From Streptomyces sp. SID5910 (GTDB taxonomy: Bacteria > Actinomycetota > Actinomycetes > Streptomycetales > Streptomycetaceae), in contig NZ_WWHX01000587.1 of assembly GCF_009862125.1 (NCBI RefSeq), positions 1 to 38,200 on the forward strand: a DNA stretch of 38,200 nucleotides, read 5' to 3'. The notes beneath the pieces were generated by a model, which saw only the letters and a list, made by a program, of their open reading frames with translations, was not told the DNA's origin and ran no database searches. Position 1 is the stretch's first letter. The number at the start of each line of letters is the position of its first letter. The position numbers and the translations under genes are program-made. Shown one piece after another: positions 7,774 through 16,415 of the stretch.

Positions 7774-10350
7774 GCCCCAGGCCGCGCTGAGCAGGCCGAC
7801 CAGTTGCAGGCCGCGGCCGCCCTCGTCGGTGTCGCGGGCGCGGCGCCGGCGGGGCTGGACCAGGCCGGAGTCCCAGACCTCGCAGACCAGGGTGCGGTCG
7901 AGCAGGAGGCGGAGTCTGATCTCGCCCTCGCCGTACCGGAGCGCGTTGGTGACGAGCTCGCTGACCAGCAGCTCCGTGGTGTCGACCAGGGATTCCATGT
8001 CCCAGCTGAGCAGCTGGGCGCGCGCGTACTCGCGGGCCCGGCCGACGCTGCGCGGCTCGCGCGGCAGGGTCCAGTCGCCGACCGAGTCGGCGGGCAGTCC
8101 CTGGACGCGGGCCATCAGCAGGGCGATGTCGTCCTCGCCGTGGTGGCTGCCGAGGGTGTTGAGGACGCGGTCGCACACGTCCTCCAGGGGCCGGGTGGGG
8201 TCGGTGAGCGCGCCGACGAAGGCTTGCAGGCCCTCGTCGAGGGGGTGATCGCGGCTTTCGACCAGTCCATCCGTGTAGAGCGCGAGCAGGGCGCCTTCGG
8301 GCAGTTCGACCTCCACCTCCTCGAAGGGCTCGCCGCCGACGCCGAGCGGCAGGCCCGGCGGCACGTCCAGCATCAGCGCGGACTCGCCGGGCTCGACCAG
8401 GACGGGCGGCAGATGGCCGGCGTTGGCGAAGGTGCAGCGCCGGGTCACCGAGTCGTAGACGGCGTAGACGCAGGTCGCGAGGTACACCTCGGACAGGTCG
8501 GCCTCGCGGGGCCGGCGGGCCGCCCGTGTCGCCTGCTGCACCCCGCCGGGGGCGCCGAGGCCGCGCGCGATCTCGTCCAGGTGGGACAGCACCTCGGCCG
8601 GTTCGAGGTCGAGCTGCGCGAGCGTCCGTACGGCGGTGCGCAGTTCGCCCATCGCGACGGCGGCGCGCAGTCCGCGTCCCATGACGTCGCCGACGACCAG
8701 GGCGGTGCGGTGGCCGGGGAGTTCGATGACGTCGAACCAGTCGCCGCCGACCTCGCTGGGCCGGCCGGTGGCAGCGTTGCCGGGCAGGTAGCGGCAGGCG
8801 ATGTCGAGTCCGGAGGCCTCCGGGTCGCCGGGCGGCAGCAGGGAGCGCTGGAGTATCAGCGCGCGTTCGTGCTCGCGCCGGTAGAGGCGGGCGTTGTCGA
8901 TGCAGACGGCGGCGCGTGCCGCCAGTTCCACGGCGAGGTCGCGGTCGCGGTCCCCGAACGGCTCGCTGCCCTTGGTCCGGGCGAACTGGGCGAGTCCCAC
9001 GACGGTGTCGTGGGCGACCATGGGGACGGCGAGCGTGGACTGCACGAGTCCGCCGTCCTCGGCGGGCACGGTGCGCGGGCGGGCCGTGCGCAGGGCGTCC
9101 GCGCAGGGCGAGTTGAACGGGTAGTGGTGGACGGCGCCGAGCTTGACCCGCTCGCCGGCGCCGTGGAAGGGCGCGTCGGAGACGGCGCTGGAGAAGGCGA
9201 CGCGGCGCAGCTCGGCGCTGCCGTCGGCGAGGCCGGGCGGGGTCTCGTCACCGGCCAGCAGGCCCTGGTAGAGGTCGACGGTGGCCAGGTCGCAGAAGCC
9301 GGGGACGACGACGTCGAGGAGTTCGCGGGCGGTGGTCTCCAGGTCGAGGGAGTTGCCGATGCGGGCGCCGGCGTCGTTGAGAAGGGCGAGATTGCGCCGG
9401 GCGGCGGCGGCCTCGCGGGCGGCGGCGCGGCGGGCGGTGATGTCGGTGCCGAGCCAGGCGACGCCGATGGGCCGGCCCGAACCGCTGTGGACGCGGTAGA
9501 GGTTGACGGACCAGTGGCGGCGCTCGTCGGAGCCGGGCACGAAGCCCGTGACGTGCATGTCGGTGATGGATTCGCCGGTCTCCAGCACCCGGCGCAGGGT
9601 GGCGGAGACCCGGTCGGCCTCGGCGCGCGACAGGTAGTCGTGGACGCCCCTGCCGCGGTGGGTGTCGGGCGTGCCGCCGAAGATGGAGGCGAACCGCTGG
9701 TTGGCGCGGCGCACCCGCAGCTCGGGGTCGATCAGCAGGAAGCCGAACGGAGACTGGCCGAAAATGGCCTGCGAGGCGGCGAGGTCGGTCTCGATGCTGC
9801 GCAGGGTGCGGACGTCGACGACGATGCAGACGGCGGCCTTCTCGCCGTCCTCCGTCCGCGTCGGCATGACGTACACCTCGGCGAGTCCGCGCGGCCCGCG
9901 GCGCTCGCCGCCGTCCCCGGTGCCGACGGCCGGTGACCGGAAAGGGACCACGCCGGTCCACTCGCGTCCGTCGAGGATCTCGGCCATCTTGCGCTGGCCC
10001 CGCGCCCGCAGGTCGGGGTCGATGAACGTCTCGATGGGGTCGGTGCCGACGGCGTGTTCGGCGGGGATGCCGAGGAGCTGCTCGGCGCGCAGGCTCCACT
10101 GGTCGACGAGGCCGTCGGGGCCGATGGAGAAGGACGCGACCTTGATGTACTCGTACATGGAGCCGGGCGGGCTGCTCTGCCACACGGCGTCACCGGACGG
10201 CACGTCACCGGACGACGCGTCACGGAACGGACCGCCGCCGGACGGGCCACCGCCGGTGCCCGTCGCGGCCCGGGCCGTGCCCGCGGCGCCGGCCCCGGCG
10301 CGGTCCGACGGACCCTCGGACTCCGTGGCCCTCGCTGGTATCTCGCTCAC
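7669..10350 (-). CDS. PAS-PAS-GAF-SpoIIE phosphatase with C-terminal HATPase (RsbU/RsbW-like)
   Basis: This is a multidomain sensor for partner-switching control of sigma factors. The GTG start at 10348-10350 has GGAGGGG upstream and gives 893 aa; the frame is open further upstream but without a good ribosome site. A first PAS domain begins near residue 65, a second near 198, a GAF domain covers about 320-490, and a PP2C/SpoIIE phosphatase covers about 500-740 (VGGDWFDV, VVGDVMGRG, YTDGLVESR, EDDIALL). A HATPase_c_2 domain covers about 758-880 (ELVTNALRYG, GGRGLQL). The phosphatase metal-site Asp residues are present. Such proteins usually dephosphorylate an anti-anti-sigma factor while the kinase-like domain rephosphorylates it. 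No such target is in the window. A second HATPase gene lies upstream in the same direction. Confidence 0.9.
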   Translation of the reverse strand: MSEIPARATESEGPSDRAGAGAAGTARAATGTGGGPSGGGPFRDASSGDVPSGDAVWQSSPPGSMYEYIKVASFSIGPDGLVDQWSLRAEQLLGIPAEHAVGTDPIETFIDPDLRARGQRKMAEILDGREWTGVVPFRSPAVGTGDGGERRGPRGLAEVYVMPTRTEDGEKAAVCIVVDVRTLRSIETDLAASQAIFGQSPFGFLLIDPELRVRRANQRFASIFGGTPDTHRGRGVHDYLSRAEADRVSATLRRVLETGESITDMHVTGFVPGSDERRHWSVNLYRVHSGSGRPIGVAWLGTDITARRAAAREAAAARRNLALLNDAGARIGNSLDLETTARELLDVVVPGFCDLATVDLYQGLLAGDETPPGLADGSAELRRVAFSSAVSDAPFHGAGERVKLGAVHHYPFNSPCADALRTARPRTVPAEDGGLVQSTLAVPMVAHDTVVGLAQFARTKGSEPFGDRDRDLAVELAARAAVCIDNARLYRREHERALILQRSLLPPGDPEASGLDIACRYLPGNAATGRPSEVGGDWFDVIELPGHRTALVVGDVMGRGLRAAVAMGELRTAVRTLAQLDLEPAEVLSHLDEIARGLGAPGGVQQATRAARRPREADLSEVYLATCVYAVYDSVTRRCTFANAGHLPPVLVEPGESALMLDVPPGLPLGVGGEPFEEVEVELPEGALLALYTDGLVESRDHPLDEGLQAFVGALTDPTRPLEDVCDRVLNTLGSHHGEDDIALLMARVQGLPADSVGDWTLPREPRSVGRAREYARAQLLSWDMESLVDTTELLVSELVTNALRYGEGEIRLRLLLDRTLVCEVWDSGLVQPRRRRARDTDEGGRGLQLVGLLSAAWGSRRTPRGKTVWFELPLPGDETQLTDPAEALLSLF

Positions 10351-10456
10351 GCGAACCGTCCCCTCCAGCTCACCGCGCCCGGCACCGGTCACCGGGGGCG
10401 GCTGCCCGCAGTATCCAGCACTACGGTGCCGCACGACACGGTGTTCACGATCACAG

Positions 10457-10488
10457 CACGGTCCCGATGCTTTTCGGTCCGGACCGTG
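10457..10488. promoter_or_regulatory. Inverted repeat upstream of the SpoIIE-type gene
   Basis: CACGGTCC (10457-10464) and GGACCGTG (10481-10488) form perfect 8-base arms with a 16-base spacer. The repeat lies about 107 bases upstream of the SpoIIE-type start codon, in the 268-base gap between two minus-strand regulator genes. A dimeric repressor operator is possible. No other evidence supports a role. Confidence 0.3.
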
Positions 10489-10618
10489 ACAACACTTCCA
10501 GTCTTCTAACCAGCGGACACGGCATCGAATCACGTACGTCGACAACTGCCGCCGGCCCGGAGCGGGCGGCCGGCGGGACGGTGCCGGATGTCGGGGCATT
10601 TCGGCGCGGCCGTCGTCC

Positions 10619-11044
10619 TCATTCCGGTACCGCGAGTTCGAACCAGACCGTCTTGCCGGTCCCGCCGGGACGGGTGCCCCAGCGGCGGGCGGCGGAGGCC
10701 ACCAGTTGGAGTCCCCGGCCGCCCTCGTCCTCGGGGCGCGCGGCGCGTTCGCGGGGCGGGTCCGGGAGCGGGTCGGAGACCTCCACGAGCAGGACGCCGT
10801 CCAGGCCGTCGGGACGGAGCACGAGCCGGACCCCGATGGGGCCGGTGGCGTGCCGCAGGGCGTTGGTGACCAGCTCACTGACCAGCAGGGCTGCGGTGTC
10901 GCCGACGCTGTCGAGGCCCCATCCGCGCAGCCGGTCGCGGACGAGGGAGCGCGCGGTCCGCACGGCGCCCGGCTCCCCCGGAAAGACCCATTCGACGCAG
11001 TCGTCCTCGGTCTCGATCACGCCGATCACTTCCCCGGCCGGCAC
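10619..11044 (-). CDS. Stand-alone HATPase, anti-sigma factor-like serine kinase
   Basis: This 141-aa protein consists almost wholly of a HATPase_c_2 domain, as in RsbW/SpoIIAB-like kinases. The N-box ELVTNALRHA lies at about residues 57-66. The G-box region is DEGGRGLQLV (about 106-115) and GTGKTVWFEL closes the domain. It would bind ATP and act in the cytoplasm on an anti-anti-sigma protein or a sigma factor. The GTG at 11042-11044 is the longest start; an in-frame GTG about 10 codons in, behind GGGGAA, is a possible alternative. Upstream on the coding strand a GGGTAT element (complement of 11080-11085) could be a -10 box of the SigB type. The gene is similar in sequence to the HATPase domain of the next gene downstream, suggesting duplication. 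Confidence 0.85.
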   Translation of the reverse strand: MPAGEVIGVIETEDDCVEWVFPGEPGAVRTARSLVRDRLRGWGLDSVGDTAALLVSELVTNALRHATGPIGVRLVLRPDGLDGVLLVEVSDPLPDPPRERAARPEDEGGRGLQLVASAARRWGTRPGGTGKTVWFELAVPE

Positions 11045-11179
11045 CCCACCCTGTCCGGTTTCGTGGGGTTAATGACCCCATACCCGATATCAGGCGCGCG
11101 GTACCGTCCGGGAGCAGACCGGGGCCCAGCGGGCGCATGGAGGCACCGTCGGCGTACGGGGCGCCCGCACCGGCTCCCG

Positions 11180-11602
11180 TTATGCGCCCCGCGCGTCGTT
11201 CGCCTCCGGTGCCAGGTGCGCGAGCGCCCGCTCGACGGCCGGCACGTCCTGGTCGAGCCAGGGCACGTCCCAGATCTCGGCGGGGGTGAGCCAGCGCAGG
11301 GCGTCGTGGTCCTGGAGGGGTTGGGGGGCGGCGGAGCCGGGCAGCAGGCGGGCGGTCCACACCTGGAGGACGTACGGGGATCTCAGCGGCCACTGCCCCG
11401 GGACGCGCTCGCCGGTCTCGGCGGTCACGCCGAGTTCCTCGCGCAGTTCGCGCACGAGGGCCGCCTCGGGCGTCTCGCCCGCCTCGACCTTGCCGCCCGG
11501 CAGCTCCCAGCGCCCGGCCAGCTCGGCCGGTGCGCTGCGCCGCGCGGCGAGCAGCCGCCCGCCGTCGACCAGCGCGGCACCCACCACGATCCGTTCCGTC
11601 AT
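11180..11602 (-). CDS. Nudix hydrolase (MutT-like)
   Basis: This is a small hydrolase of nucleoside diphosphate-linked substrates. The 140-aa protein has a complete Nudix box at about residues 36-58: G-x5-E-x7-REL-x-EE-x-GV, with GGKVEAGET opening and RELREELGV closing it. The strand before it (RWELPGG) is typical of MutT-type (d)NTP pyrophosphatases or CTP-type hydrolases. No extra domain is fused, so the substrate cannot be assigned. It starts at an ATG 10 bases downstream of the small SPOR-like gene and is probably cotranscribed with it. Confidence 0.9.
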   Translation of the reverse strand: MTERIVVGAALVDGGRLLAARRSAPAELAGRWELPGGKVEAGETPEAALVRELREELGVTAETGERVPGQWPLRSPYVLQVWTARLLPGSAAPQPLQDHDALRWLTPAEIWDVPWLDQDVPAVERALAHLAPEANDARGA

Positions 11603-11612
11603 GCGGTGGAGC

Positions 11613-11792
11613 CTAGTTGTCCGTGCGGCCGAGTTCCTCGACCCAGTACAGCTGTTTGTGGCCGCGGCCGTCGAGCGTGTCCGCGATCTTCTGGGCCTCG
11701 GCCCGGGTCGCGTACCTGCCCACGCGATAGCGATTGCCGTTGTCGTCCTGGCGGAAGACCAGCCAGGGAAGAGTGACCGTGCTGTCGTTCAT
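11613..11792 (-). CDS. Small SPOR-like protein (59 aa)
   Basis: I chose ATG 11790-11792, which has GGAGGGG at ideal spacing, over a longer frame starting at 11828. The product is 59 residues of the form WLVFRQDDNGNRYRVGRY followed by TRAEAQKIADTLDGRG and a closing strand. This beta-alpha-beta pattern resembles a single SPOR-type repeat, a fold that binds denuded peptidoglycan glycan strands. There is no signal peptide, so a cytoplasmic role is more likely here. The Nudix gene follows 10 bases downstream. Confidence 0.7.
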   Translation of the reverse strand: MNDSTVTLPWLVFRQDDNGNRYRVGRYATRAEAQKIADTLDGRGHKQLYWVEELGRTDN

Positions 11793-12201
11793 CGCGCCCC
11801 TCCGCTTCGAACCCGCGGCCCCCCGCACGCCCCGCCCGTCGAGGAAACCGCAATCCGCATATGCCCGAGCCTACGCCTAACCTTTACTCAGCGAATACGG
11901 ATTTTCACAAAGAGGTACGCAACCAGCCAGAACGCAGGGGGCGCGCGATGCCCGATGCGCCGTCATGGGACACCGATGCTTCCGGTCAGGGGCGTGCGCG
12001 GCGCGACGGAGGCGACCTGCGAGAACGACCGGAATGCCACCGTGCGGGGCGGCGGCGGGTGGCGCGCAACGCGATGCGGGCGCGGGTGAGGGGGCGCGAG
12101 AGGCGCACGGAGGCGTGCGCCATCTCACAGAGTGGCGAGCCCTGTTGACGGCGGACGAGCGCGGCCGACGGGCCCGGGGCTCTACGTGGCGGGCAGGCGC
12201 C
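11793..12201. other. Intergenic stretch with no supported gene
   Basis: These 409 bases lie between two minus-strand genes. They contain a short AT-richer patch at about 11870-11915 that could serve as a promoter for the SPOR-like/Nudix pair. Arg-rich open frames run on both strands, but none has a ribosome site together with plausible composition. A plus-strand frame beginning at ATG 11948 would give a 66-aa Arg-rich peptide, which I do not accept. Confidence 0.4.
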
Positions 12202-12954
12202 CTACCTGACGGGCAGGTGGTACGCCACCCGGTACCGGTCGGCGGGGACGACCACGTCGGCCGTCTCGACCGCGCGGCCCGAGGCGTAGAAGGTGCGCTG
12301 GACGACGAGCACCACATGGCCGGGGACGCCGCCCAGGGCGAGCAGCTCCTCGGCGAGGCCGGGGCGGGCGCCGACCTCCTCGGTGACGTTGTCCACGACG
12401 ACGTCGATGGCGGCCATCCGCTCGACGACGCCCATGCCGCCGAGCGGGCCCTCCTCGGGCAGCATCACGGGTGTGCGGCCGGTGACGTCGAGCGGCTCCC
12501 AGGAGGTGGAGAGCATCATCGCCTCGCCGCCCTCCCGGAAGACGTACCGCGTGCACATCACCCGGTCCCCGGGCTTGATCCCGAGCCGCTCGGCGACGGC
12601 ACCGCCGGCCTCGGCCTGCTCGCTGCGGGACTCCCAGGTGCCGCGGGACCCGGCGTCGGCCTGCTCCTGCCGGAAGGGCGTGGCGCCGCCGGCCGGCCGG
12701 TAACCGGAGCGGGCGATGCGGCGGGGCTCGGGCCGCTCGCGCACATAGGTGCCGGAACCCGAGCGGCCCTCGACCAGTCCCTCGGCCATGAGCACCTTGC
12801 GCGCCTCCAGGGCGACGGTGTCCGAGACGCCGTACTCCTCGCGGATCCTCGCCTGGGAGGGGAGGCGGGTGTGCGGCGCCAGCAGGCCGTCGACGATCTT
12901 CTTGCGGAGATCACCCGCGACACGCAGGTACGCCGGCTGCTCACCGAATGTCAC
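12202..12954 (-). CDS. GntR/HutC-family transcriptional regulator
   Basis: This 250-aa protein has an N-terminal winged helix-turn-helix (about residues 8-72: YLRVAGDLRKKI, LPSQARIREEYGVSD, LVEGRSGSGTYV) and a C-terminal UTRA ligand-binding domain (about 110-245). Its helix-turn-helix has the typical GntR spacing. The UTRA domain usually binds a small metabolite that releases the protein from DNA. The linker at about residues 73-110 is longer than usual. Two direct GGTTGTAC repeats sit directly upstream of the start and are the natural candidate for self-regulation. No obvious catabolic target gene adjoins it, so the effector is unknown. Confidence 0.88.
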   Translation of the reverse strand: MTFGEQPAYLRVAGDLRKKIVDGLLAPHTRLPSQARIREEYGVSDTVALEARKVLMAEGLVEGRSGSGTYVRERPEPRRIARSGYRPAGGATPFRQEQADAGSRGTWESRSEQAEAGGAVAERLGIKPGDRVMCTRYVFREGGEAMMLSTSWEPLDVTGRTPVMLPEEGPLGGMGVVERMAAIDVVVDNVTEEVGARPGLAEELLALGGVPGHVVLVVQRTFYASGRAVETADVVVPADRYRVAYHLPVR

Positions 12955-12969
12955 TGGCCGCTCCCATCA

Positions 12970-13010
12970 GGTTGTACAGACAGCAACAGCGTGGCAACCG
13001 TAGGTTGTAC
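12970..13010. promoter_or_regulatory. Direct GGTTGTAC repeats upstream of the GntR gene (putative operator)
   Basis: GGTTGTAC occurs at 12970-12977 and again at 13003-13010, 33 bases apart. That is about three helical turns, so both copies face the same side of the DNA. They begin 16 bases upstream of the regulator's start codon. GntR/HutC proteins commonly repress their own promoters through such sites. Binding is inferred, not shown. Confidence 0.45.
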
Positions 13011-13100
13011 CAGGCAAGTGAAGGCCAGAGATTCACTCGAAGTGATGACAGGCGCCGTCGAGGGCTTCACGCAGGCACTTTCTCCCCGCTGTGGACGCCC

Positions 13101-14249
13101 TCACACCTCCATGCCGGTGCCGTCTCCCCCGTCGCCGCCGTCCTCGGTGTAGTCGGGCGGCGTCGAGGCCAGCCCCAGAGCCTTGCGTGCGGTGACCGTC
13201 GTGTCGGCCTCGATGAGACCGAAGGCCTTGTCGTAGTGCTCGTAGTACGTCTCGACGTCCGTGGCCTGCGCGGCGAGGTTCCACTCCTTCTGCGCCGCGT
13301 CGAGGTCGGTGAGCAGGTCGGCGACCTCCCGCTCCGACCCGGTGGGCCAGGCGTGCGCGCGCAGCATGCCGGTCTCCCGGACCAGCGCCTCGGAGACCTG
13401 CCCGGCCCAGACTCCGTAGGCCGGGAAGTCGTCCTCGACGGACTCGGCCGCGGGCACCTCGTCCATGGCCCGGTTGAGGATGCCCTCCGCGGCCAGGTAC
13501 GTGTGCTGGTGCGGGTCGAGCGTCCGGGCGTCGCTGCGCAGCGAACCGGTGAGCGTGCCCTGCTCGTCGGTGTTGCCGAACAGGCAGGTGACCTCCCGGT
13601 CGCCCATGCGCCAGCTCTGCCGGGTCGGCGTCAGGTAGTACACGTCGACGTCGGCGGGCAGGGCCCAGCGGTCCATGGCGTAGGCGTCCTGGAGCGCGTA
13701 GCAGCGGTCGTCGGCGGTCCGGGTGATCTCGTCGTCGCCGGGGTAGGAACCGCGGGGCAGGTCGAAGGCGGCGAACACCTCGCCGTCGTGCTCCTGGTCG
13801 CAGGGCACCACGTCGACGTCGTAGGTGACCCCCTGAAGGGATCCGCTGGGCGTGGTGAAGCACTGGCCCTGGGCGAGCGCGTACGCGGTGCCCTCGCCGC
13901 GCGCGGCGTCCCTGAAGCCCTGCCAGAAGTCGGCGGCGGCGCCCGTGGAGAGCGACACCGCCCACAGGGCGAGCCCCACGGAGGACAGCACGGATCCGGC
14001 CACGGCGAGCCCCTTGCCGCGCTCGCCCTTCCGCCTGATCTGGCGCAGGGCGACAAGGCCCAGCACGAGTCCGACGGCCGGTACGAAACAGAGCACGCCG
14101 AGGACGAACGCGGCGATGGCCACGCCGTTGACGGGCGCCTGCCGCGGGTACGCCCCGTAGGGCCCGCCCCAGACCGGCTGGGGCTGCTGCGGGGCGTACG
14201 GCCCCTGGTGGTACGGCCCTTGGGGACCGGGGGGCGGCGGTATGGACAC
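13101..14249 (-). CDS. DUF4190 / septum-formation-type membrane protein
   Basis: The GTG start at 14247-14249 follows AGGAG and gives 382 aa. The N-terminus (about residues 1-45) is a Pro/Gly/Tyr/Gln-rich cytoplasmic tail. Two transmembrane helices follow: VAIAAFVLGVLCFVPAVGLVLGL-like, about 48-72, and LAVAGSVLSSVGLALWAV-like, about 85-105, as in DUF4190. The outer part contains GQCFTTPSG and PCDQEHDGEVFAAFDLP, the pattern of the septum-formation family domain. Its Cys pairs may form disulfides, as expected for an extracytoplasmic domain. The C-terminus is acidic (TEDGGDGGDGTG). A role at the cell envelope is inferred from the family name; the molecular function is unknown. Confidence 0.75.
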   Translation of the reverse strand: MSIPPPPGPQGPYHQGPYAPQQPQPVWGGPYGAYPRQAPVNGVAIAAFVLGVLCFVPAVGLVLGLVALRQIRRKGERGKGLAVAGSVLSSVGLALWAVSLSTGAAADFWQGFRDAARGEGTAYALAQGQCFTTPSGSLQGVTYDVDVVPCDQEHDGEVFAAFDLPRGSYPGDDEITRTADDRCYALQDAYAMDRWALPADVDVYYLTPTRQSWRMGDREVTCLFGNTDEQGTLTGSLRSDARTLDPHQHTYLAAEGILNRAMDEVPAAESVEDDFPAYGVWAGQVSEALVRETGMLRAHAWPTGSEREVADLLTDLDAAQKEWNLAAQATDVETYYEHYDKAFGLIEADTTVTARKALGLASTPPDYTEDGGDGGDGTGMEV

Positions 14250-14417
14250 GGGTGCCGTGCTCCTGATCCGTGCGCGGAGGCTCCGCGGGAGGCGAGAGCG
14301 GCCGCCCGGAACGCACGGCCGCGTGACTGAGCGCATGGTATGCGGGCGACGGGCGGGGGCGGTACGCGAGGATCGGGGGCGGCCGGGGGCGGAGCTGCGG
14401 GGCTTCAGCCGTCACGG

Positions 14418-14446
14418 CGGGCCGGGGTGGGAACAGCCCCGGCCCG
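14418..14446 (-). terminator. Hairpin downstream of the SDR gene
   Basis: CGGGCCGGGG (14418-14427) pairs with CCCCGGCCCG (14437-14446) around a 9-base loop. It lies just after the stop of the leftward SDR gene. There is no T-tract, as is common for GC-rich actinobacterial terminators. It separates the SDR gene from the next leftward gene. Confidence 0.6.
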
Positions 14447-14454
14447 TGTGCGGG

Positions 14455-15285
14455 TCAGTCGTCGAAGCCCGTGGCCCTGGTGCGCTTCTCCCACGCCGTC
14501 ACGTCCGCCCGGACCTGGTCCAGGTGGCCGAGGACCGCGCCGACGCCGTCGTCGCCGAGCGGCAGCCGCAGCGGGGTGTCGTCGGCCGCCAGCGCGGCGA
14601 GGACGAGGGCCGCCGCCTTGGCCGGGTCCCCGGGCTGGCCACCGTCGCCGCCGGCCACGAGCCCACGCGTCTCGCTCACCTTGGCGTACACACCGCTGTC
14701 CGCGCTCAGCCCGGCCGCGCCGCTCGCGAACAGGCCGGTGCGGAAGGCGCCGGGCTCCACGATCAGCACCTTGATCCCGAACTCCCGCACCTCGTCCGCG
14801 AGTCCCTCGCTCATGCCCTCCAGCGCGAACTTCGTCCCGCTGTACGCCGAGAAGCCGGCGAAGGACATCTGCCCGCCCATGCTGCTCATCTGCACGATCG
14901 CCCCCGAGCGCCGCTCCCGCATGTGCGGCAGCACGGCCCGCGTCAAGGCGGCCGGCCCGAAGACGTGCACGTCGAACAGGGCACGCAGCTCGTCCTCGCC
15001 CGTCTCCTCGAAGGCACCGACGTGGGTGCGGCCCGCGTTGTTGACCAGCACGTCGATCCGCCCGTGCCGCGCCACCACGTCCCGTACGGCGGCCTCGGCG
15101 GCGGCCGTGTCGGCGACGTCCAGGCGTACCGCCTCCAGCTGGTCGGGGTGGGCGGCCACCAGGTCGTCCAGCCCCTCGGGCCGCCGCGCCGCACCGACGA
15201 CCACATCGCCCTCGGCGAGGGCCGCCTCCGCGATCGCCCGCCCGAATCCGCTGCTCGCGCCCGTGATCAGCCACACCTTGTTCAT
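14455..15285 (-). CDS. Short-chain dehydrogenase/reductase (SDR)
   Basis: This is an NAD(P)-dependent oxidoreductase of the classical SDR family, 276 aa. ATG 15283-15285 starts directly at the Rossmann strand: MNKVWLITGASSGFGRAIA gives the TGxxxGxG cofactor motif at about residues 8-15. The NNAG motif is near residue 84. The catalytic Ser lies in QMSSMGG and YSGTK (YxxxK) is near 150-154. AARRPEGL after strand 2 suggests NADPH preference. The substrate cannot be told. The gene is divergent from a LysR regulator 94 bases away, a common regulator-target arrangement, so control by that protein is likely. Confidence 0.9.
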   Translation of the reverse strand: MNKVWLITGASSGFGRAIAEAALAEGDVVVGAARRPEGLDDLVAAHPDQLEAVRLDVADTAAAEAAVRDVVARHGRIDVLVNNAGRTHVGAFEETGEDELRALFDVHVFGPAALTRAVLPHMRERRSGAIVQMSSMGGQMSFAGFSAYSGTKFALEGMSEGLADEVREFGIKVLIVEPGAFRTGLFASGAAGLSADSGVYAKVSETRGLVAGGDGGQPGDPAKAAALVLAALAADDTPLRLPLGDDGVGAVLGHLDQVRADVTAWEKRTRATGFDD

Positions 15286-15379
15286 GCCGGCTCCCTCGTC
15301 GTCCGTCTTGTTCAGCCACCGATCACCCTGCCGGGAAAGCCGGTTGCCCGTCCAAGACCCGCGGTGATAGCCAACGGGC

Positions 15380-16363
15380 ATGACGACGGACGTGCATGTG
15401 CGGGACCTGCGGTACTTCGCGGCGGTGGCCGAGGAACTGCACTTCACGCGGGCGGCGGAGCGGCTGTACGTGTCCCAGCCGGCGTTGAGCAAGCAGATCC
15501 GGGCGCTGGAGCGGCAGTTGGGCGCCGAGCTGTTCCGGCGCGAGCCGCGCGGGGTGACGCTGACCGAGGCGGGCACGGCCCTGCTGCCGTACGCCCGGCG
15601 AGTGCTGGCCGAGTGGACGGAGGGCGCGGCGGCGGTGCGGGCGGCGCAGGCGGCGGGGCGCGGCACGCTGGTGGTCGGCATGAGCACCAGCCCCGGACGC
15701 GGTGGTCTGCTGCCGGCGATCCGCTCCCGGTTCACCTCGGCCCACCCCGAGGCACTGCCCCGGCTGCGGCAGTTGAGCTGGCAGGACCCGACGGCGGGCC
15801 TGGCCGACGGCACGGCGGACGTCGCCTTCGTGTGGCTGCCGCTGCCCGACGCCGAGCGCTACGCGTGGGTCACGGTCGCGGAGGAGCCCCGCCTGGTCGC
15901 CCTCCCCGAGACCCACCCGCTCGCGACCCGCACCGAGATCGACTTCGCGGACCTGGCCGACGAGCCGTTCCTCGCCCTGCCGCCGGAGGCGGGCGTCCTG
16001 CGCGACTTCTGGCTGGCGCTGGACGAGCGGCGTGCGCTGGAGGAGCGGCGCGGCCCGTCCGGAGGTGCCGGCCGTCCACCGCGTATCGGCGCGGAGATCG
16101 CCGGCACGGAGGAGACGTACGAGGCACTCGTCGCCGGCCTGGGCGTCTGCCTGGTCGCCACCGGCAACGCCCCGCTGATCACCCTGGGCGGCGTCGTCAC
16201 CCGCCCGGTCCGCGGGCTGAGGCCCAGCCGTTACGCGCTCGCCTGGCGGCGGGAGGACGAGGGGCGCCCGCTGGTGCGGGGCTACGTGGAGGCGTGCCGG
16301 CAGGTGGTCGGGCGGGGGATGACACCCGCCGTTGACAACGGTGATCCGGAGAGCGAAACCTGA
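15380..16363 (+). CDS. LysR-family transcriptional regulator
   Basis: This 327-aa protein has an N-terminal winged helix (about residues 6-65: LRYFAAVAEELHFTRAAERL, SQPALSKQIRALE) followed by a two-lobed substrate-binding-type effector domain (about 95-300). The sequence FTRAAERLYVSQPALS is the canonical LysR helix-turn-helix. It is transcribed away from the SDR gene across 94 bases, so it probably controls that gene and itself. ATCACC and GGTGAT form distant inverted arms in this gap (about 15325 and 15363). The effector is unknown. The downstream M14-type gene starts 52 bases after its stop and may be cotranscribed. Confidence 0.92.
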   Translation: MTTDVHVRDLRYFAAVAEELHFTRAAERLYVSQPALSKQIRALERQLGAELFRREPRGVTLTEAGTALLPYARRVLAEWTEGAAAVRAAQAAGRGTLVVGMSTSPGRGGLLPAIRSRFTSAHPEALPRLRQLSWQDPTAGLADGTADVAFVWLPLPDAERYAWVTVAEEPRLVALPETHPLATRTEIDFADLADEPFLALPPEAGVLRDFWLALDERRALEERRGPSGGAGRPPRIGAEIAGTEETYEALVAGLGVCLVATGNAPLITLGGVVTRPVRGLRPSRYALAWRREDEGRPLVRGYVEACRQVVGRGMTPAVDNGDPESET

Positions 16364-16415
16364 CGGGGCCCGCCACAGCTTCGCCCAGCACCGCCCTCAC
16401 CGGAAGGACACGGCA

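Noticed and set aside
11965-12089. Plus-strand peptide RGVRGATEATCENDRNA resembling the start of an AroH chorismate mutase
   Set aside because: Only about six residues fit, the frame stops after 36 more residues and no further similarity follows.
15286-15379. Specific LysR box (T-N11-A palindrome) between the SDR and LysR genes
   Set aside because: Only distant 6-base inverted arms are visible; no convincing T-N11-A site could be fixed.
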